A program made the position numbers and the translations under genes. Shown here in pieces: positions 1-9,406 of a stretch of DNA of 64,000 nucleotides (positions are counted from its first letter, which is position 1; the number at the start of each line of letters is the position of its first letter). The stretch covers positions 806,001-870,000 of the forward strand of contig VRMN01000008.1 in assembly GCA_008690995.1 (NCBI GenBank). The letters run 5' to 3'. Under the pieces are notes generated by a model. It did not search any database. It was not told where the DNA came from and saw nothing but the letters and a program-made list of their open reading frames with translations. This DNA comes from Porphyridium purpureum (lineage: Eukaryota > Rhodophyta > Bangiophyceae > Porphyridiales > Porphyridiaceae).

Positions 1-964
1 ACAGTGTCGACGACCAAGCCTTGTCAGATTCGGAACCGTCCCTATCCGGACGTAGCCATATGGAGTCCGCTTCATCGATTTTCAGCTCACGACAAAGGAC
101 ACTGTAGTATGGATCTCTTTCAAGCGCCAATATTGATCGGCCATACTTTCCCAGGACCTGCGTGATTGCGTAGTAGATCGCAGTCATCCACGTGATACCG
201 ATATCGAGAGCTTCCTTCTCCTCGTTTGGCGTGATGCGGTCATCCAGTGGAGCTAGACTTGTACCATATGGTGATACTGGCGTTCTAAACTTTCTGTACA
301 GTCTAGAACTTAAAAATGGCCGACAGGCAAACGACTTGACAGGTTCCTCAACCGTCCCGTCTCGCGTTATGTAGTCGACGACGCGACGCGCGGTTCCCAG
401 ATGGGACTTGAAAGCTGCCGCGAGCGACATACGAATATTCCTGCGGAGCCCATTTTTGGCACCTTTCAGCGATTCCTGCATCAAAGTAGTAAGTGCTTCG
501 TCTTCCATCATGGACGGAGGATCCACAAACCCAATGTCAGTGTACCATGTGGTAAACATTGTCAAGCCCGGCGATGCCGCTGGCGTGTACGGCTCGCGAT
601 GATCATATGTAGCGGCAAGGCGCTCGAACTTGCGCCAGAAGTCCATACAGCCCGTACCCGCGTCGTCGACCTTTACAACCGCAGGTAACAGCCCACGATT
701 CACAATATTGCGCACAAAGATATCGGTCGCGGAGCCTCTTCTGGCTCGCTTCTTCGCTCTGTCTTTCCCGCGGCGCCGCCGCCCAAAATTGGATCCATCG
801 ACTGTGGAAGACAAGGCTGGTGTGACCACAGCCTCCGCCGGCGCGTCCTCGTCCCCCCGCAGCCGCCGGGCCACTGCGCTGCGCGACGAAATCTCAGCGC
901 TGCGACTCATTCCAATATTGACACCCGCGCCACGGACAAGCGCACCCCTTCCCAAGTCTGCCAT
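1..964 (-). CDS. Unknown protein, 5' part (runs off left edge)
   Basis: An uninterrupted frame of 321 codons runs leftward from an ATG at 964 and leaves the window at position 1, so the C-terminus is not seen. The product starts MADLGRGALVRG. A basic stretch at about residues 63-78 (GRRRRGKDRAKKRARRGS) resembles a nuclear localisation signal, and a mixed alpha-helical region follows. I recognise no family. It is divergent from the RING-finger gene, with about 280 bp between them. Its start codon lies inside a CCATATGG palindrome, and the frame holds ten of the ATAT-centred palindromes that mark the island. Length, lack of stops and the shared DNA signature make it very likely real. A large-virus or other foreign origin is only inference. 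Confidence 0.75.
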   Translation of the reverse strand, partial: MADLGRGALVRGAGVNIGMSRSAEISSRSAVARRLRGDEDAPAEAVVTPALSSTVDGSNFGRRRRGKDRAKKRARRGSATDIFVRNIVNRGLLPAVVKVDDAGTGCMDFWRKFERLAATYDHREPYTPAASPGLTMFTTWYTDIGFVDPPSMMEDEALTTLMQESLKGAKNGLRRNIRMSLAAAFKSHLGTARRVVDYITRDGTVEEPVKSFACRPFLSSRLYRKFRTPVSPYGTSLAPLDDRITPNEEKEALDIGITWMTAIYYAITQVLGKYGRSILALERDPYYSVLCRELKIDEADSIWLRPDRDGSESDKAWSSTL

Positions 965-1242
965 ATGGCGCGCCACCTTCGAGATGCACAAGCTCGCCTA
1001 TCTCTCTTCTCCCCCTTGGCGAGAGCGCGCGCAAAAGACAAGTCTAGATTGGAAAAATAGAGCTATTTTCATATCAAAACGTGACCTCTTGGACGTGACC
1101 CGTGTGGGGTGTTGGGGAAGGGATCGCATGCCGTCAAGTTGCGAAGGGGTCGCTTGCTCGCGGAGAAAAAGGGGAGCGGCGATATTGCGACAGAGGCAGG
1201 TTCTGCGGAGACGGGGATTTGCCGGCTGACGACAGCACTTGT
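965..1242. promoter_or_regulatory. Divergent intergenic region, probable bidirectional promoter
   Basis: This gap separates two divergent genes. It contains none of the palindromic ATAT hexamers that occur about every 90 bp on both sides. Its only two ATAT words (near 1071 and 1171) are non-palindromic. An A+T-rich stretch at about 1045-1080 is the only obvious promoter-like composition. The promoter role is inferred from position. Confidence 0.45.
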
Positions 1243-1246
1243 CCAT

Positions 1247-4200
1247 ATGGAACGCTCGCTCGGTTCATACCGGGCGGAGGCATGGGAGCTGGAGGACTTG
1301 TACGCGTCCGGAGATATCACCCAGGATGACTTGGACGCCACTCCATATGGACAAAGGATGTGGTTCGGGCCGCTGCTGCCGCCCGATCTTCCACAGGTCT
1401 CTCGGGTGCGGCGCACGGAAGCCTTGCGCCGTGACGAGACGGCCGCGTCGGACCCGATGTCTCACGCCGATATCGGAGCCCGCGAGGCGCACCTGGGCAT
1501 CGCAGTGAGCCATGCGTTTTTGATGTACTTCAGCAATATTGTTGGAGCTCTCAAGTGTCTACGTGGTGGCGTCACGGTGGCCCACTGGATCGCAGAAACC
1601 CCATATGGGCAGCACCACTATTCAGCTCATATGGGAGAGTGGGAGGTGGCACTGTATCGCATGTTTCTGGCGGCGCAGCGCACGGAACGCCTCTTTGCGT
1701 GGTCATATGACGAATTCACGGGCGCAATTGCCGACCAAAGTGCTCCGCGCCAGCTGTCATATGGACATAAGCGCAGGCGCACTGACGCAGGTGCACTCGG
1801 ATATCCGAGACGTGCGCGCATTCAAGAGAGTCTAGACTTGGAGGCGTGGCTGCTGAAGCAGAGGTGCGAATGGCCTCGCCGCCTGACAACCGTTGGTCCA
1901 TATGAGCTCAGCCCAAAGCCGACACGAAGTGACGGCTGGAACAGTGCATATGCTCATTTTTACCAGTTGCGCACGCTTATGCCTGCTGCGCACGGTGCGC
2001 CATCATATGATGCTGCGTTGGTGGTTCGCGGCCACGATGATGCGGTGGAGCGCATCTCGAGGCTTACTCGCAACGCTTATCGGCTTCCTCAATTGCCGCG
2101 CAATATTGCATGCCCGTGCAACACAACAGGATACCCGGCCGTCATCTTCGTCCACGAAGGCCCAAGGCTCCATGTGGAGACGATGCCGACACGTCCGCGC
2201 AGGGCAAGAGACGGTGACGAATTGTTCCCGAAGGGATGCTTGGCGCGCTTAGAACGCATCCGCGCCGTGCGCGTGATGATGGACTTTGCGACAACGCTCC
2301 TCGATATCAGCACGTATGCTACCATATGGTTTGGCAGAGATGCTGCTCTTGCGCATATGCGAAACTTGGTCCAAGAGCTCCGGAGCCGTGTCGTATCCGC
2401 TGACTACTCGGGGTCGGTCTTCCCATATGGACCCACCGAGATGGATGAACAGCCGCAAAGGGTGTTTCGCTGGCCGCCACACCATACAGAGTATCATGGG
2501 CGCCGGCTGCGCGAAGCCTTCAGGATGGAAAATGTCCCGACCCAGCAGATTTCTGCAGATGGGCAGACTTATACCGTCCCACGCTACTCCGAGCGGCACG
2601 CCGTCGACATATGTGTAGCACGGCTGCGGAGCGCTCAGCTGTATGCTTGGCCTTCGATTGCGAGGACGCAATTGTATGCGTTCCGGGACGCGATAAATCC
2701 AGATGGAACGCACGTCCCAGAATTACTCGCACCACGCTTCGATGTCGGCATGGGCAACATCCTGGAATGGGGCATTGAGCTATGGGACCACACGGTAGAG
2801 GCGCACAATCGAATATTCGCACATGTGACGCATGACTACCTGTGGGACGACCTGCCCAAACTGCATGCCACACCGAGGGACACGGACTTAGCCATTGCCA
2901 AGGTGTTTGGCAGCTTCCGTATGGAGCACGGAGGTAGCAGGATCAACTTTGGCCTTCCTGAAGACCTCAATATTGATGCAGCCTCGCACGCAGCATCCAT
3001 CGAGCTCGACACGGCAGCAATCCAGTATTGGAAGGCGCAAGAGACTGCCTTTGCCTGGGATCGGGGGAGCAGCAGCGTGTGGGTGCAATGGTTATCTGGC
3101 AACGTGACCCGAAGACATATGTACCGCGGACACCAGTGCACATCTAATGTGCGATCAATAGAGTATGGGGGGTCCGCGCCATATAGTGTCTGGGTCGCCA
3201 TGCTCAGGCGATTGTGGGTGGATGGCTGGCAGCTGCAGAGGGGCCTTGAACGTGCGGCGGAGATGCTACCACGCCCATCCGAGCCGCGCACGCCACATGG
3301 CACCCGTGTTGAGAAGCCTTTTGCCCCGCAAACGTACCGCACGTCCAGCCTCGCAGGCGGTACTTATGGGCATATGCGATTGCCAGCGGCCAGCCAAAGT
3401 TGGAGCGATGTGGACATCGTGCGAAGCCCGATATCGGCATCTGCGCGTGCACTTCCGGCGTCCGCACACGTGGATATCCAAGACTGCTTGATCTGTCAAT
3501 TTCCGGTGACAGACCAGTTCATCTACGAGTGCACGACCCTGCACCCGACATGCACTAGCTGCCTGCGCATGACATATGCCTTTAAGGTGGCGAACATGTA
3601 CAGCATAGAACTGTCGAACTTTCACGTGGATGACAGGTTCATGCGCAATTATAGCATGTGCGAATTGTGCAGGAAGGCCGTTGGCGTCTGCCGCATATGC
3701 GAACAAAATTACGCATTCGCGCCCTTCCTTTTTGCCGGCGCAATCTGTACGGAAGGCTTCTCGGACGCTTTCGTCGACCATATGGAGAGATGTCTTTTAA
3801 CACGGCACGTCACAGATTTTGCTGCCTTAGCCGGCTGCATCGCCGAACCCAGAAGACCGGGCAGGTGGCGGATATCCACGAACCCACCGCTCGTCGAACT
3901 GGTAGCAAGCCAGGCGCGGCGCCACTTCGCGCACAGCATATGCCACAATATTGTGCGCATAATGCTCGTCGAAATGCGCCGGGCCCGGGCTCGCCAGATG
4001 GCTTTGCCAGTGGAGGATATCCAGGAGTTGCTGGAGTACTTCCCTGGAAATCGACGCAGGCCGTATGGAATATCCCGCAAGCTTGCCTTCGACGTTCTAG
4101 ACACGCGTCGATTTCCTGTGTGGGACGATATCGTCAACGAGTACAACATGTACTGGGATATCCGACCGGTCGTACAGGCAATTGGCTCGAGCCCAGATTG

Positions 4201-4669
4201 GTCTCACCCGCCGAACTTGCCCTGGTGCCAACATATGAACAGTACGTGGCGACCTGGGTATATCCGGCATTATCCGGGTCAGCGCATGATGGAGGATATC
4301 CTTTCATATGAGCGACAGCGGGCTCGCTGCTGGTGCGATTACTTCGTGTCGGAAACCAAGCTCCGCATGCGGCAGGCATTAAGCGATCATATGGTCTCGC
4401 TGCAGGAAGGCGGCACCGGGTTAATACCACCACCACTGCGAGAGCTCTGCGTATGCGACGAGTGCAGGACAGGACAAGGCGTGGCTGCTCATATGAGAAC
4501 ATACCCAGAGCTGGCGGACGACATGAAGATCGCGTGGTACCTTGCCAAGAAGGCCATCGCATATGCGAACCACGGCTCGGTGACGGGGCCGCTTAATACT
4601 TACCAGGTGCCGTCAATATTGACGTGGTCACCGAGTCAATTCCGTGACCACGCTCACAGCACAGAATGA
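1247..4669 (+). CDS. Large RING-finger protein of unknown family
   Basis: A continuous frame of 1,140 codons. I place the start at the ATG at 1247 because it sits in a CCATATGG palindrome, mirroring the divergent gene, and because the 46 codons between an upstream in-frame ATG at 1109 and this site lack the palindromes. A C3HC4-type RING finger is visible: Cys747, Cys750, Cys762, His766, Cys769, Cys772, Cys805 and Cys808, followed by a further CxxC at 815/818. RING fingers usually bind zinc and often act as ubiquitin ligases. A second Cys cluster (LCVCDECRTG) lies near the C-terminus. No signal peptide or membrane segment is evident. The rest resembles nothing I recognise. The frame carries about 40 perfect ATAT-centred palindromes in all codon phases. 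Confidence 0.8.
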   Translation: MERSLGSYRAEAWELEDLYASGDITQDDLDATPYGQRMWFGPLLPPDLPQVSRVRRTEALRRDETAASDPMSHADIGAREAHLGIAVSHAFLMYFSNIVGALKCLRGGVTVAHWIAETPYGQHHYSAHMGEWEVALYRMFLAAQRTERLFAWSYDEFTGAIADQSAPRQLSYGHKRRRTDAGALGYPRRARIQESLDLEAWLLKQRCEWPRRLTTVGPYELSPKPTRSDGWNSAYAHFYQLRTLMPAAHGAPSYDAALVVRGHDDAVERISRLTRNAYRLPQLPRNIACPCNTTGYPAVIFVHEGPRLHVETMPTRPRRARDGDELFPKGCLARLERIRAVRVMMDFATTLLDISTYATIWFGRDAALAHMRNLVQELRSRVVSADYSGSVFPYGPTEMDEQPQRVFRWPPHHTEYHGRRLREAFRMENVPTQQISADGQTYTVPRYSERHAVDICVARLRSAQLYAWPSIARTQLYAFRDAINPDGTHVPELLAPRFDVGMGNILEWGIELWDHTVEAHNRIFAHVTHDYLWDDLPKLHATPRDTDLAIAKVFGSFRMEHGGSRINFGLPEDLNIDAASHAASIELDTAAIQYWKAQETAFAWDRGSSSVWVQWLSGNVTRRHMYRGHQCTSNVRSIEYGGSAPYSVWVAMLRRLWVDGWQLQRGLERAAEMLPRPSEPRTPHGTRVEKPFAPQTYRTSSLAGGTYGHMRLPAASQSWSDVDIVRSPISASARALPASAHVDIQDCLICQFPVTDQFIYECTTLHPTCTSCLRMTYAFKVANMYSIELSNFHVDDRFMRNYSMCELCRKAVGVCRICEQNYAFAPFLFAGAICTEGFSDAFVDHMERCLLTRHVTDFAALAGCIAEPRRPGRWRISTNPPLVELVASQARRHFAHSICHNIVRIMLVEMRRARARQMALPVEDIQELLEYFPGNRRRPYGISRKLAFDVLDTRRFPVWDDIVNEYNMYWDIRPVVQAIGSSPDWSHPPNLPWCQHMNSTWRPGYIRHYPGQRMMEDILSYERQRARCWCDYFVSETKLRMRQALSDHMVSLQEGGTGLIPPPLRELCVCDECRTGQGVAAHMRTYPELADDMKIAWYLAKKAIAYANHGSVTGPLNTYQVPSILTWSPSQFRDHAHSTE

Positions 4670-4937
4670 TCCATGTAGACGGGGTACAGGAGGTTGAAAA
4701 ATATTAAATATTAGTAAATTCAAAAAAATAAATTCTTTGGCGTAGAAAACAAAACTTGTTGTCCCTGGAGGTACAGTCAGACCAAATGGTTACGAGGAAC
4801 CCTAAAATCCTTAACGGTTAAGGATTCTAGTATTAACGAATTACATCTCCGCATTAGTGGAGAGTATTAACGGGAGTATTAACGGGCGAGTAACCCTAAA
4901 AACACGGTTATGGACTGGACCCGAAACGTGTGTGTCA
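4670..4937. repeat. AT-rich noncoding stretch with a perfect inverted repeat
   Basis: No gene is visible. The stretch opens AT-rich (about 4695-4735). A perfect 10-bp inverted repeat with a 1-base spacer lies at 4806-4826 (AATCCTTAAC and its complement). Near 4853-4866 a short hairpin (CTCC/GGAG) is followed by a 13-bp direct repeat (GAGTATTAACGGG, twice). The words AACCCTAAAA occur on both sides. It could be a small terminal or MITE-like structure marking the island edge, but no matching far end was found. Confidence 0.5.
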
Positions 4938-5490
4938 AGGCCGAAAAGAAGCGGGTCAAAGCCAAAAAGCACACCGCTGCCGCACACTGTTAGGAGGATC
5001 GCGGGGGGATTTTCGCGGAGTATTTCGCGATGAGCGCTGGCACGCAGTGCAAAGTCATCCCTGGTTCGTGCGCGAGAAGTGCACCTCCGCAAGCGCGGAT
5101 GCAATGCCACTGATTAACGCAGTTCTCACAGCCACAAAGCGGGAAAGTGCAACTCCGTGTGATAGATGAGTGAGCGCTGCGGGAGCGCCAAGGCAACTTG
5201 ACACTCCGGTTCAAACGCGTTAGCGCGACGAGAAGCAGTGGCCAAGAGGACCCAGAAGAGCGCAGTCAGAGGAGTGCCGCACTGCTGGTGGGCTGGTGGA
5301 CGGGCGGGCGGGCAGACATTCATTGCCGCGCGCCGCCCGTGGAAGCGTTGTATCGAAGCTCGCTGCCGCGTTCGCCCAGTATGCGCGGTGGGCAAGCTCG
5401 GCGACGATGAGGGTGTGTATCGTGGCGAGCTGTTTGTGGAAGCGCAAAGTATGAACGTTGTGGAACAGGGCGTTACTTGTGCGAAAAACT
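4938..5490. repeat. Duplicated block, copy A
   Basis: This stretch matches 7345-7895 in the same orientation, by eye at about 80%, with small indels. Shared landmarks include AAGCACACCGCTGCCGC, TTCTCACAGCCACAAAGCG and GATGAGGGTGTGTATCG. Read on the plus strand, its end encodes the peptide DDEGVYRGELFVEAQS, shared with copy B (DDEGVYRDELFEEAQS), so it may derive from an old gene. The frame is broken and no family is recognised. Confidence 0.8.
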
Positions 5491-6367
5491 AAGTCCGTTA
5501 TGGAGAGAAAAGCCCCAACGCTTCGCAGCTCCTGAGAAATGATGCGATGACGGATGTCGCCCTTGTGGATGCAGCCGATCGGCATCCTCTCGGTTGCTGT
5601 CGAGCACGCTTGCTACCGGCATGAAGGACAGCGCACCAACAAGCGATCGTAAGACTTCCGGGCCTCATGAGTGCATCCGTGGGCAAATATTTGAAATGTT
5701 TGCCGAGCAAACCATTACAACATACTGATCCGATGCGAATCGGCGTATGCTCTGACAGACTGACAGGACCACAACTTCTGTCAAGCGAGACTGGTCCATC
5801 TTGCGCTCACCATTTGTATAAACTGGAGACAGTTCAATCTGTCACAGCTCATCAAGCTCTGACGCATTCACTGCGCAGCGATCAAACTCATCCACTCAAG
5901 TCGGAGCTGCATTAAACAGGACGAGAAGGACATGGCCTGTGTTGCGCATGGGGAAGGTCTTTTGACTTAGCCTCGAAATCTTGAAGCCTTCATTGAAGTC
6001 TCTTTCTAAACCTTTTTCATCAAATGACAATTTGATCAAAACTGGATCAAAACTGCTGTCTGCCCGGCTCTCGCCCAAAGCAAGGCTTAAAAAGTGGCCA
6101 GAAAACATTCTCTGATCACGAGAAATTCCATTCTGAGGACTTTAGTCTTTTCGAGCACAAAATAATCTCAACTTCTTCCAACCAGCAAATCACAGTTTTC
6201 GGACGGCTATTTGGTAACATGGGCGTATGCAACCGTAGTAAGGACAAAAACCCGACGAGGAAAAACATTGCCTCGAGTGCTTGCAGGCATTTCTTGATAA
6301 AAATTGCAGAAATACTTTCCCGCACGTGCGGGTAATTTGCTGCGAATGACACTTGCTTCGCACCGTC
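5491..6367. other. Region without a supported gene
   Basis: Only short unrelated frames are seen. The part next to copy A may be decayed remains of the same locus. Nothing recognisable was found. Confidence 0.5.
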
Positions 6368-7141
6368 TCAATAGTTTCCGGAGTTATACGACGCCTGGCG
6401 CTCGATCATGGTCAGGTTGGCAAGTACCGCGAGTACCACATGAAGCAACGTGTCTGAGTGTTTGGCGACGTGCAAAACCATCTTGTGCTCTTTCATGGAA
6501 TTCTGCCACTCCCAATAAGACAAGAGGCTGTCCGGGTGATCTGGACGGGATGTCTGGAATCGCGCTTTTGCCGATCTAATCTCATCTAGTTCAAGCAGTG
6601 GGCCAGAGTCTTTATGCACCTCGCCTAACGGGTTGGGATCGTCGTCAGCGCGGACCGGCTCATATGCACGCATTTTGGCCTTGAAGAGACTCGTCGAGTA
6701 CTCCACCTTGAACCACTTGTACAACGCAGTGGACGTGTCGTCCTTCTTTTTCAAGGCCTCGGGATCGGGCTCTTGCCCGTTGAACTTGGGCCCCTTTGTG
6801 CTGACAATTTTCCAGGAAAACGAGCTAAGGATCTTGCCAGGAATCACGCGCACGCAGAGTTTCCCGCTGGCGTCGAACACCTCGAACGAGTTCCACGACC
6901 AATCGATCTTTTTCACCTTGTACTGCGGACTGCCACTCTGCTGCGCAGCGTCTGCCGTCGTGCCGGGCGGCATGAGAAACACATTAAAGCCTCGATCCTT
7001 GACCTTACTTGTCTTAACCAGCGTAAGCATGGTATACTCGGACGTGGGCGCCGCGCCATCAAGCGTTTGCTCCGCGCTCTCGAGACCGCCATCGGCAGCC
7101 TCCCACTCCACTTGACTAAACTTTGACTTGACGCCTCCCAT
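6368..7141 (-). CDS. Tubby/LURP-one-like protein with N-myristoylation signal
   Basis: Intact frame of 257 residues. The N-terminus MGGVKSKF fits the MGxxxS rule for N-myristoylation, suggesting membrane attachment. The core at about residues 40-135 has alternating strands with WSWNSFEVFDASGK followed by PGKILSSFSWKIVS, which resembles the tubby C-terminal/LURP-one fold (a phospholipid-scramblase-like barrel). This is a fold-level impression, not a secure match. Lys-rich and acidic patches follow, and the C-terminus has a short hydrophobic helix (LHVVLAVLANL). The gene lies between two copies of a duplicated block. It has no stops and composition like a host gene, so it is probably functional. 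Confidence 0.65.
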   Translation of the reverse strand: MGGVKSKFSQVEWEAADGGLESAEQTLDGAAPTSEYTMLTLVKTSKVKDRGFNVFLMPPGTTADAAQQSGSPQYKVKKIDWSWNSFEVFDASGKLCVRVIPGKILSSFSWKIVSTKGPKFNGQEPDPEALKKKDDTSTALYKWFKVEYSTSLFKAKMRAYEPVRADDDPNPLGEVHKDSGPLLELDEIRSAKARFQTSRPDHPDSLLSYWEWQNSMKEHKMVLHVAKHSDTLLHVVLAVLANLTMIERQASYNSGNY

Positions 7142-7344
7142 CTTAGCAAAAGAACCACTCCCGATCCAAGCACAACACTACGTCGCTCCTTCACGAATCC
7201 CGACTGCGTCACTCCATCACGGTCTTGCCCACCAGCCACCTCCACCACCACCTTTAACGCATGTCAGCACCCAACCATGCGACAAGCTGACACCTGTCTT
7301 TTCGTCCCTGTGCGGTACTCGCCAAGTGCCGCGTTCGACCTGAA

Positions 7345-7895
7345 AAGTGGGTCAAGGCCGAAAAGCACACCGCTGCCGCGTGTGATTAGGAGGATCGTGG
7401 AGGGACTTTCGCGGTGTATTTCGCGATTTGTGCCGTCACGCATTGCAAAGTCATCTCTGGCGCATGCATGACAAGTGCACCTCCGCAGGCGCGGATGCAA
7501 TTGAAATTGCAATGCAATGCAATGCCGCTGACTAACGAAGTTCTCACAGCCACAAAGCGGGAAAGTGCAACTCGGTGTAATGGATGAGTGAGCGCTGCGG
7601 GGAGCGCAAAGGCAAACTGACTTTGGCTCCAACGCGTTGGTATGACGAGGAGCAACGGCCAAGGGGACCATGCAAGCGCAGTCAAGAAGTGCCGTACTGC
7701 TGATGGGCTGGTGGGCTGGTGGGCAGGCAGGCACTGCCGCGCGCCTCGCATCGAAGCGTTCTACCGCAGCTCGCTGCCACGTGCGCCTAGTGTGAGCAAT
7801 GGACAGCTCGGCGATATCGACGATGAGGGCGTGTATCGTGACGAGCTATTCGAGGAAGCGCAATCCGTGAACGATGTGGAACAGGGCGTGTTGCG
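7345..7895. repeat. Duplicated block, copy B
   Basis: Direct repeat of 4938-5490. A small internal run of GCAAT units (about 7506-7523) is an expansion not present in copy A. On the plus strand a frame from about 7642 to 8091 covers the end of the block and continues beyond it; the product is not recognised. Confidence 0.8.
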
Positions 7896-9300
7896 TTTGG
7901 TGCTGGACCAGCAGCGCGTCAAAAAAACGCTTCTCAGCGGGCGCCATCTTTGGTCCTTCGTTGATGCAGCTGTTCTCGATGCTACTTCCCATGTCTCGCG
8001 TGCGAGCGCGGGTCAGCTCGATGCCAGTCTTCGCCAAAGCTTCCGCTTCGCGCCGCTCCACAGGTGTGCTACGTCACGAAGCAGCGATTGACATCGAATG
8101 GACACTGTGGGACGGCGCGTTTCGCAGATCATGGCGGGCCGCTCGTCTGTTATACGCGCCAAAGGATTTGTTTTACAAGGCCGCCCAGAGTTTGACACGC
8201 TGTTGAAAGATGTCCAAGCTGATTGCACGGCGAAAGACGCCTCGTCCGCTGAAAACTACTCCGAACTCAAGGTTGGTGTGTTTCCACGCGCGCCGGCCGC
8301 GGTAACGCTCGCCTTCAAGCAAGTTTGCATCAACTGTGAGACATCGGATTGCTCAAGGGCCGGTGAGCGGGCCCAGCAATAAGTCGACCTGTCCCAGAAT
8401 TGAACGAATGACACAGTCGAAGCCATATCACTGTCGAACGTGCAACACGAGCCACGTTGCTCTCGGATACACCGTTCGGTGCGGAATCCTCGGCGATGAT
8501 AGGGCTGCAAGGATTGATACGCGCCCCAGTTGGGTACGGCTTGTCATGTCTATCCTCGTGCAGCCCGGTGTTCACCGCGTTCAGAACGTAGGTGCGACAA
8601 CCATGTCGAGCGTTCACGCTCGGCGCTGATGATCCCGAATTAAGCATGGCGGCGCGTCGAGATGCTTTTCACTTTTTCCGTGGCAGCGAGTCATTGCGCA
8701 AAAGGTTCCGGGTCGACAGGTCTCGGTCTTGGTCGAGTGCTTGTTGCGGCATTTGCTCACTGCGCTGTGCCGATGGTTGGAAGCATTTAGAAGCGTCCGA
8801 TGAAGCTCTGGGATGCGAACAAGAAGACTGGCAGGCCAGCGGAAGCGGCGGGCTAGGCAACGTTGTCACTTTCAATGCTGAATGAGATTATGGAAACGGA
8901 CGGCAACTTTTCCGGCTCGCACAAACACGATCCGTGCTTTCTCGACTTGGGCCGGCGGGTCATTCTCGGAGACGCGCGCGCGCGGCGATTGCGTGCACCC
9001 GCGTTGTCGTTCCACGCGCGGCTGGCCAGCAACGCCACCGTGGCGATTTTGCGATTTTGCACAGGCGCCACGGTTCGGTCACAACAGAGATGTTTGTGCG
9101 GTGGCACGAGCGTGACGCCGTCCACGCACGAAAGGCGATTCGGGACACGCGGTCGCGGCGGTTGGTGATGGACGCGCCCCGTCACACTGGTTGGCGTGTT
9201 TGGTGACACGCGCGGCGGCTATGCGCGAACGATGTGCGCGGTAGCTCGGTGTCGCGCGATCATTGCGGTGCGCGCACAAGGGCTTTCATGCGCACGTGAG
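7896..9300 (+). pseudogene. Probable gene relic of unknown family
   Basis: Protein-like fragments are spread over several plus-strand frames: one continues from copy B to 8091, another follows in the same frame after a TGA (8098-8382), and later pieces near 8864-9168 include DPCFLDLGRR. The pieces have coding-like composition but no single open frame, so decay is likely. The FLDLG motif is reminiscent of a methyltransferase nucleotide-binding loop, but too little is preserved to name it. Confidence 0.3.
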
Positions 9301-9406
9301 ACTGAAGACATCTGTCTAGTCATTTCCCTCGCTCCATGAAGGGGCGTCCCGGGACGGGCAGGCCGCTGCTGCTGATCTTTGCAGAAAGGTGAAGCGCGTC
9401 ATTGAA

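Larger units (their letters stand above)
1..4669. other. Island saturated with ATAT-centred palindromes
   Basis: By eye I count 28 CATATG, 13 GATATC and 10 AATATT sites in 4.67 kb; about one of each is expected by chance. Only five ATAT words are not in a palindromic hexamer. Many sites extend to 8-12 bp, for example TCCATATGGA (1242-1251), CCGATATCGG (about 1467) and GTCAATATTGAC (about 4612-4623). Mean spacing is near 90 bp with no fixed period. The sites fall in all three codon phases and encode different residues (PYG, HM, IC, NI), so protein sequence or codon bias does not explain them. They stop at the end of the RING gene. Confidence 0.9.

Noticed and set aside
630-1229. A 199-residue plus-strand gene
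   Set aside because: It is antisense to the partial minus-strand gene, which has the palindrome signature and a longer open frame.
1109-1246. Upstream start for the RING gene at 1109
   Set aside because: The frame is open, but this stretch lacks the palindromes, and the ATG at 1247 mirrors the divergent gene's start in CCATATGG.
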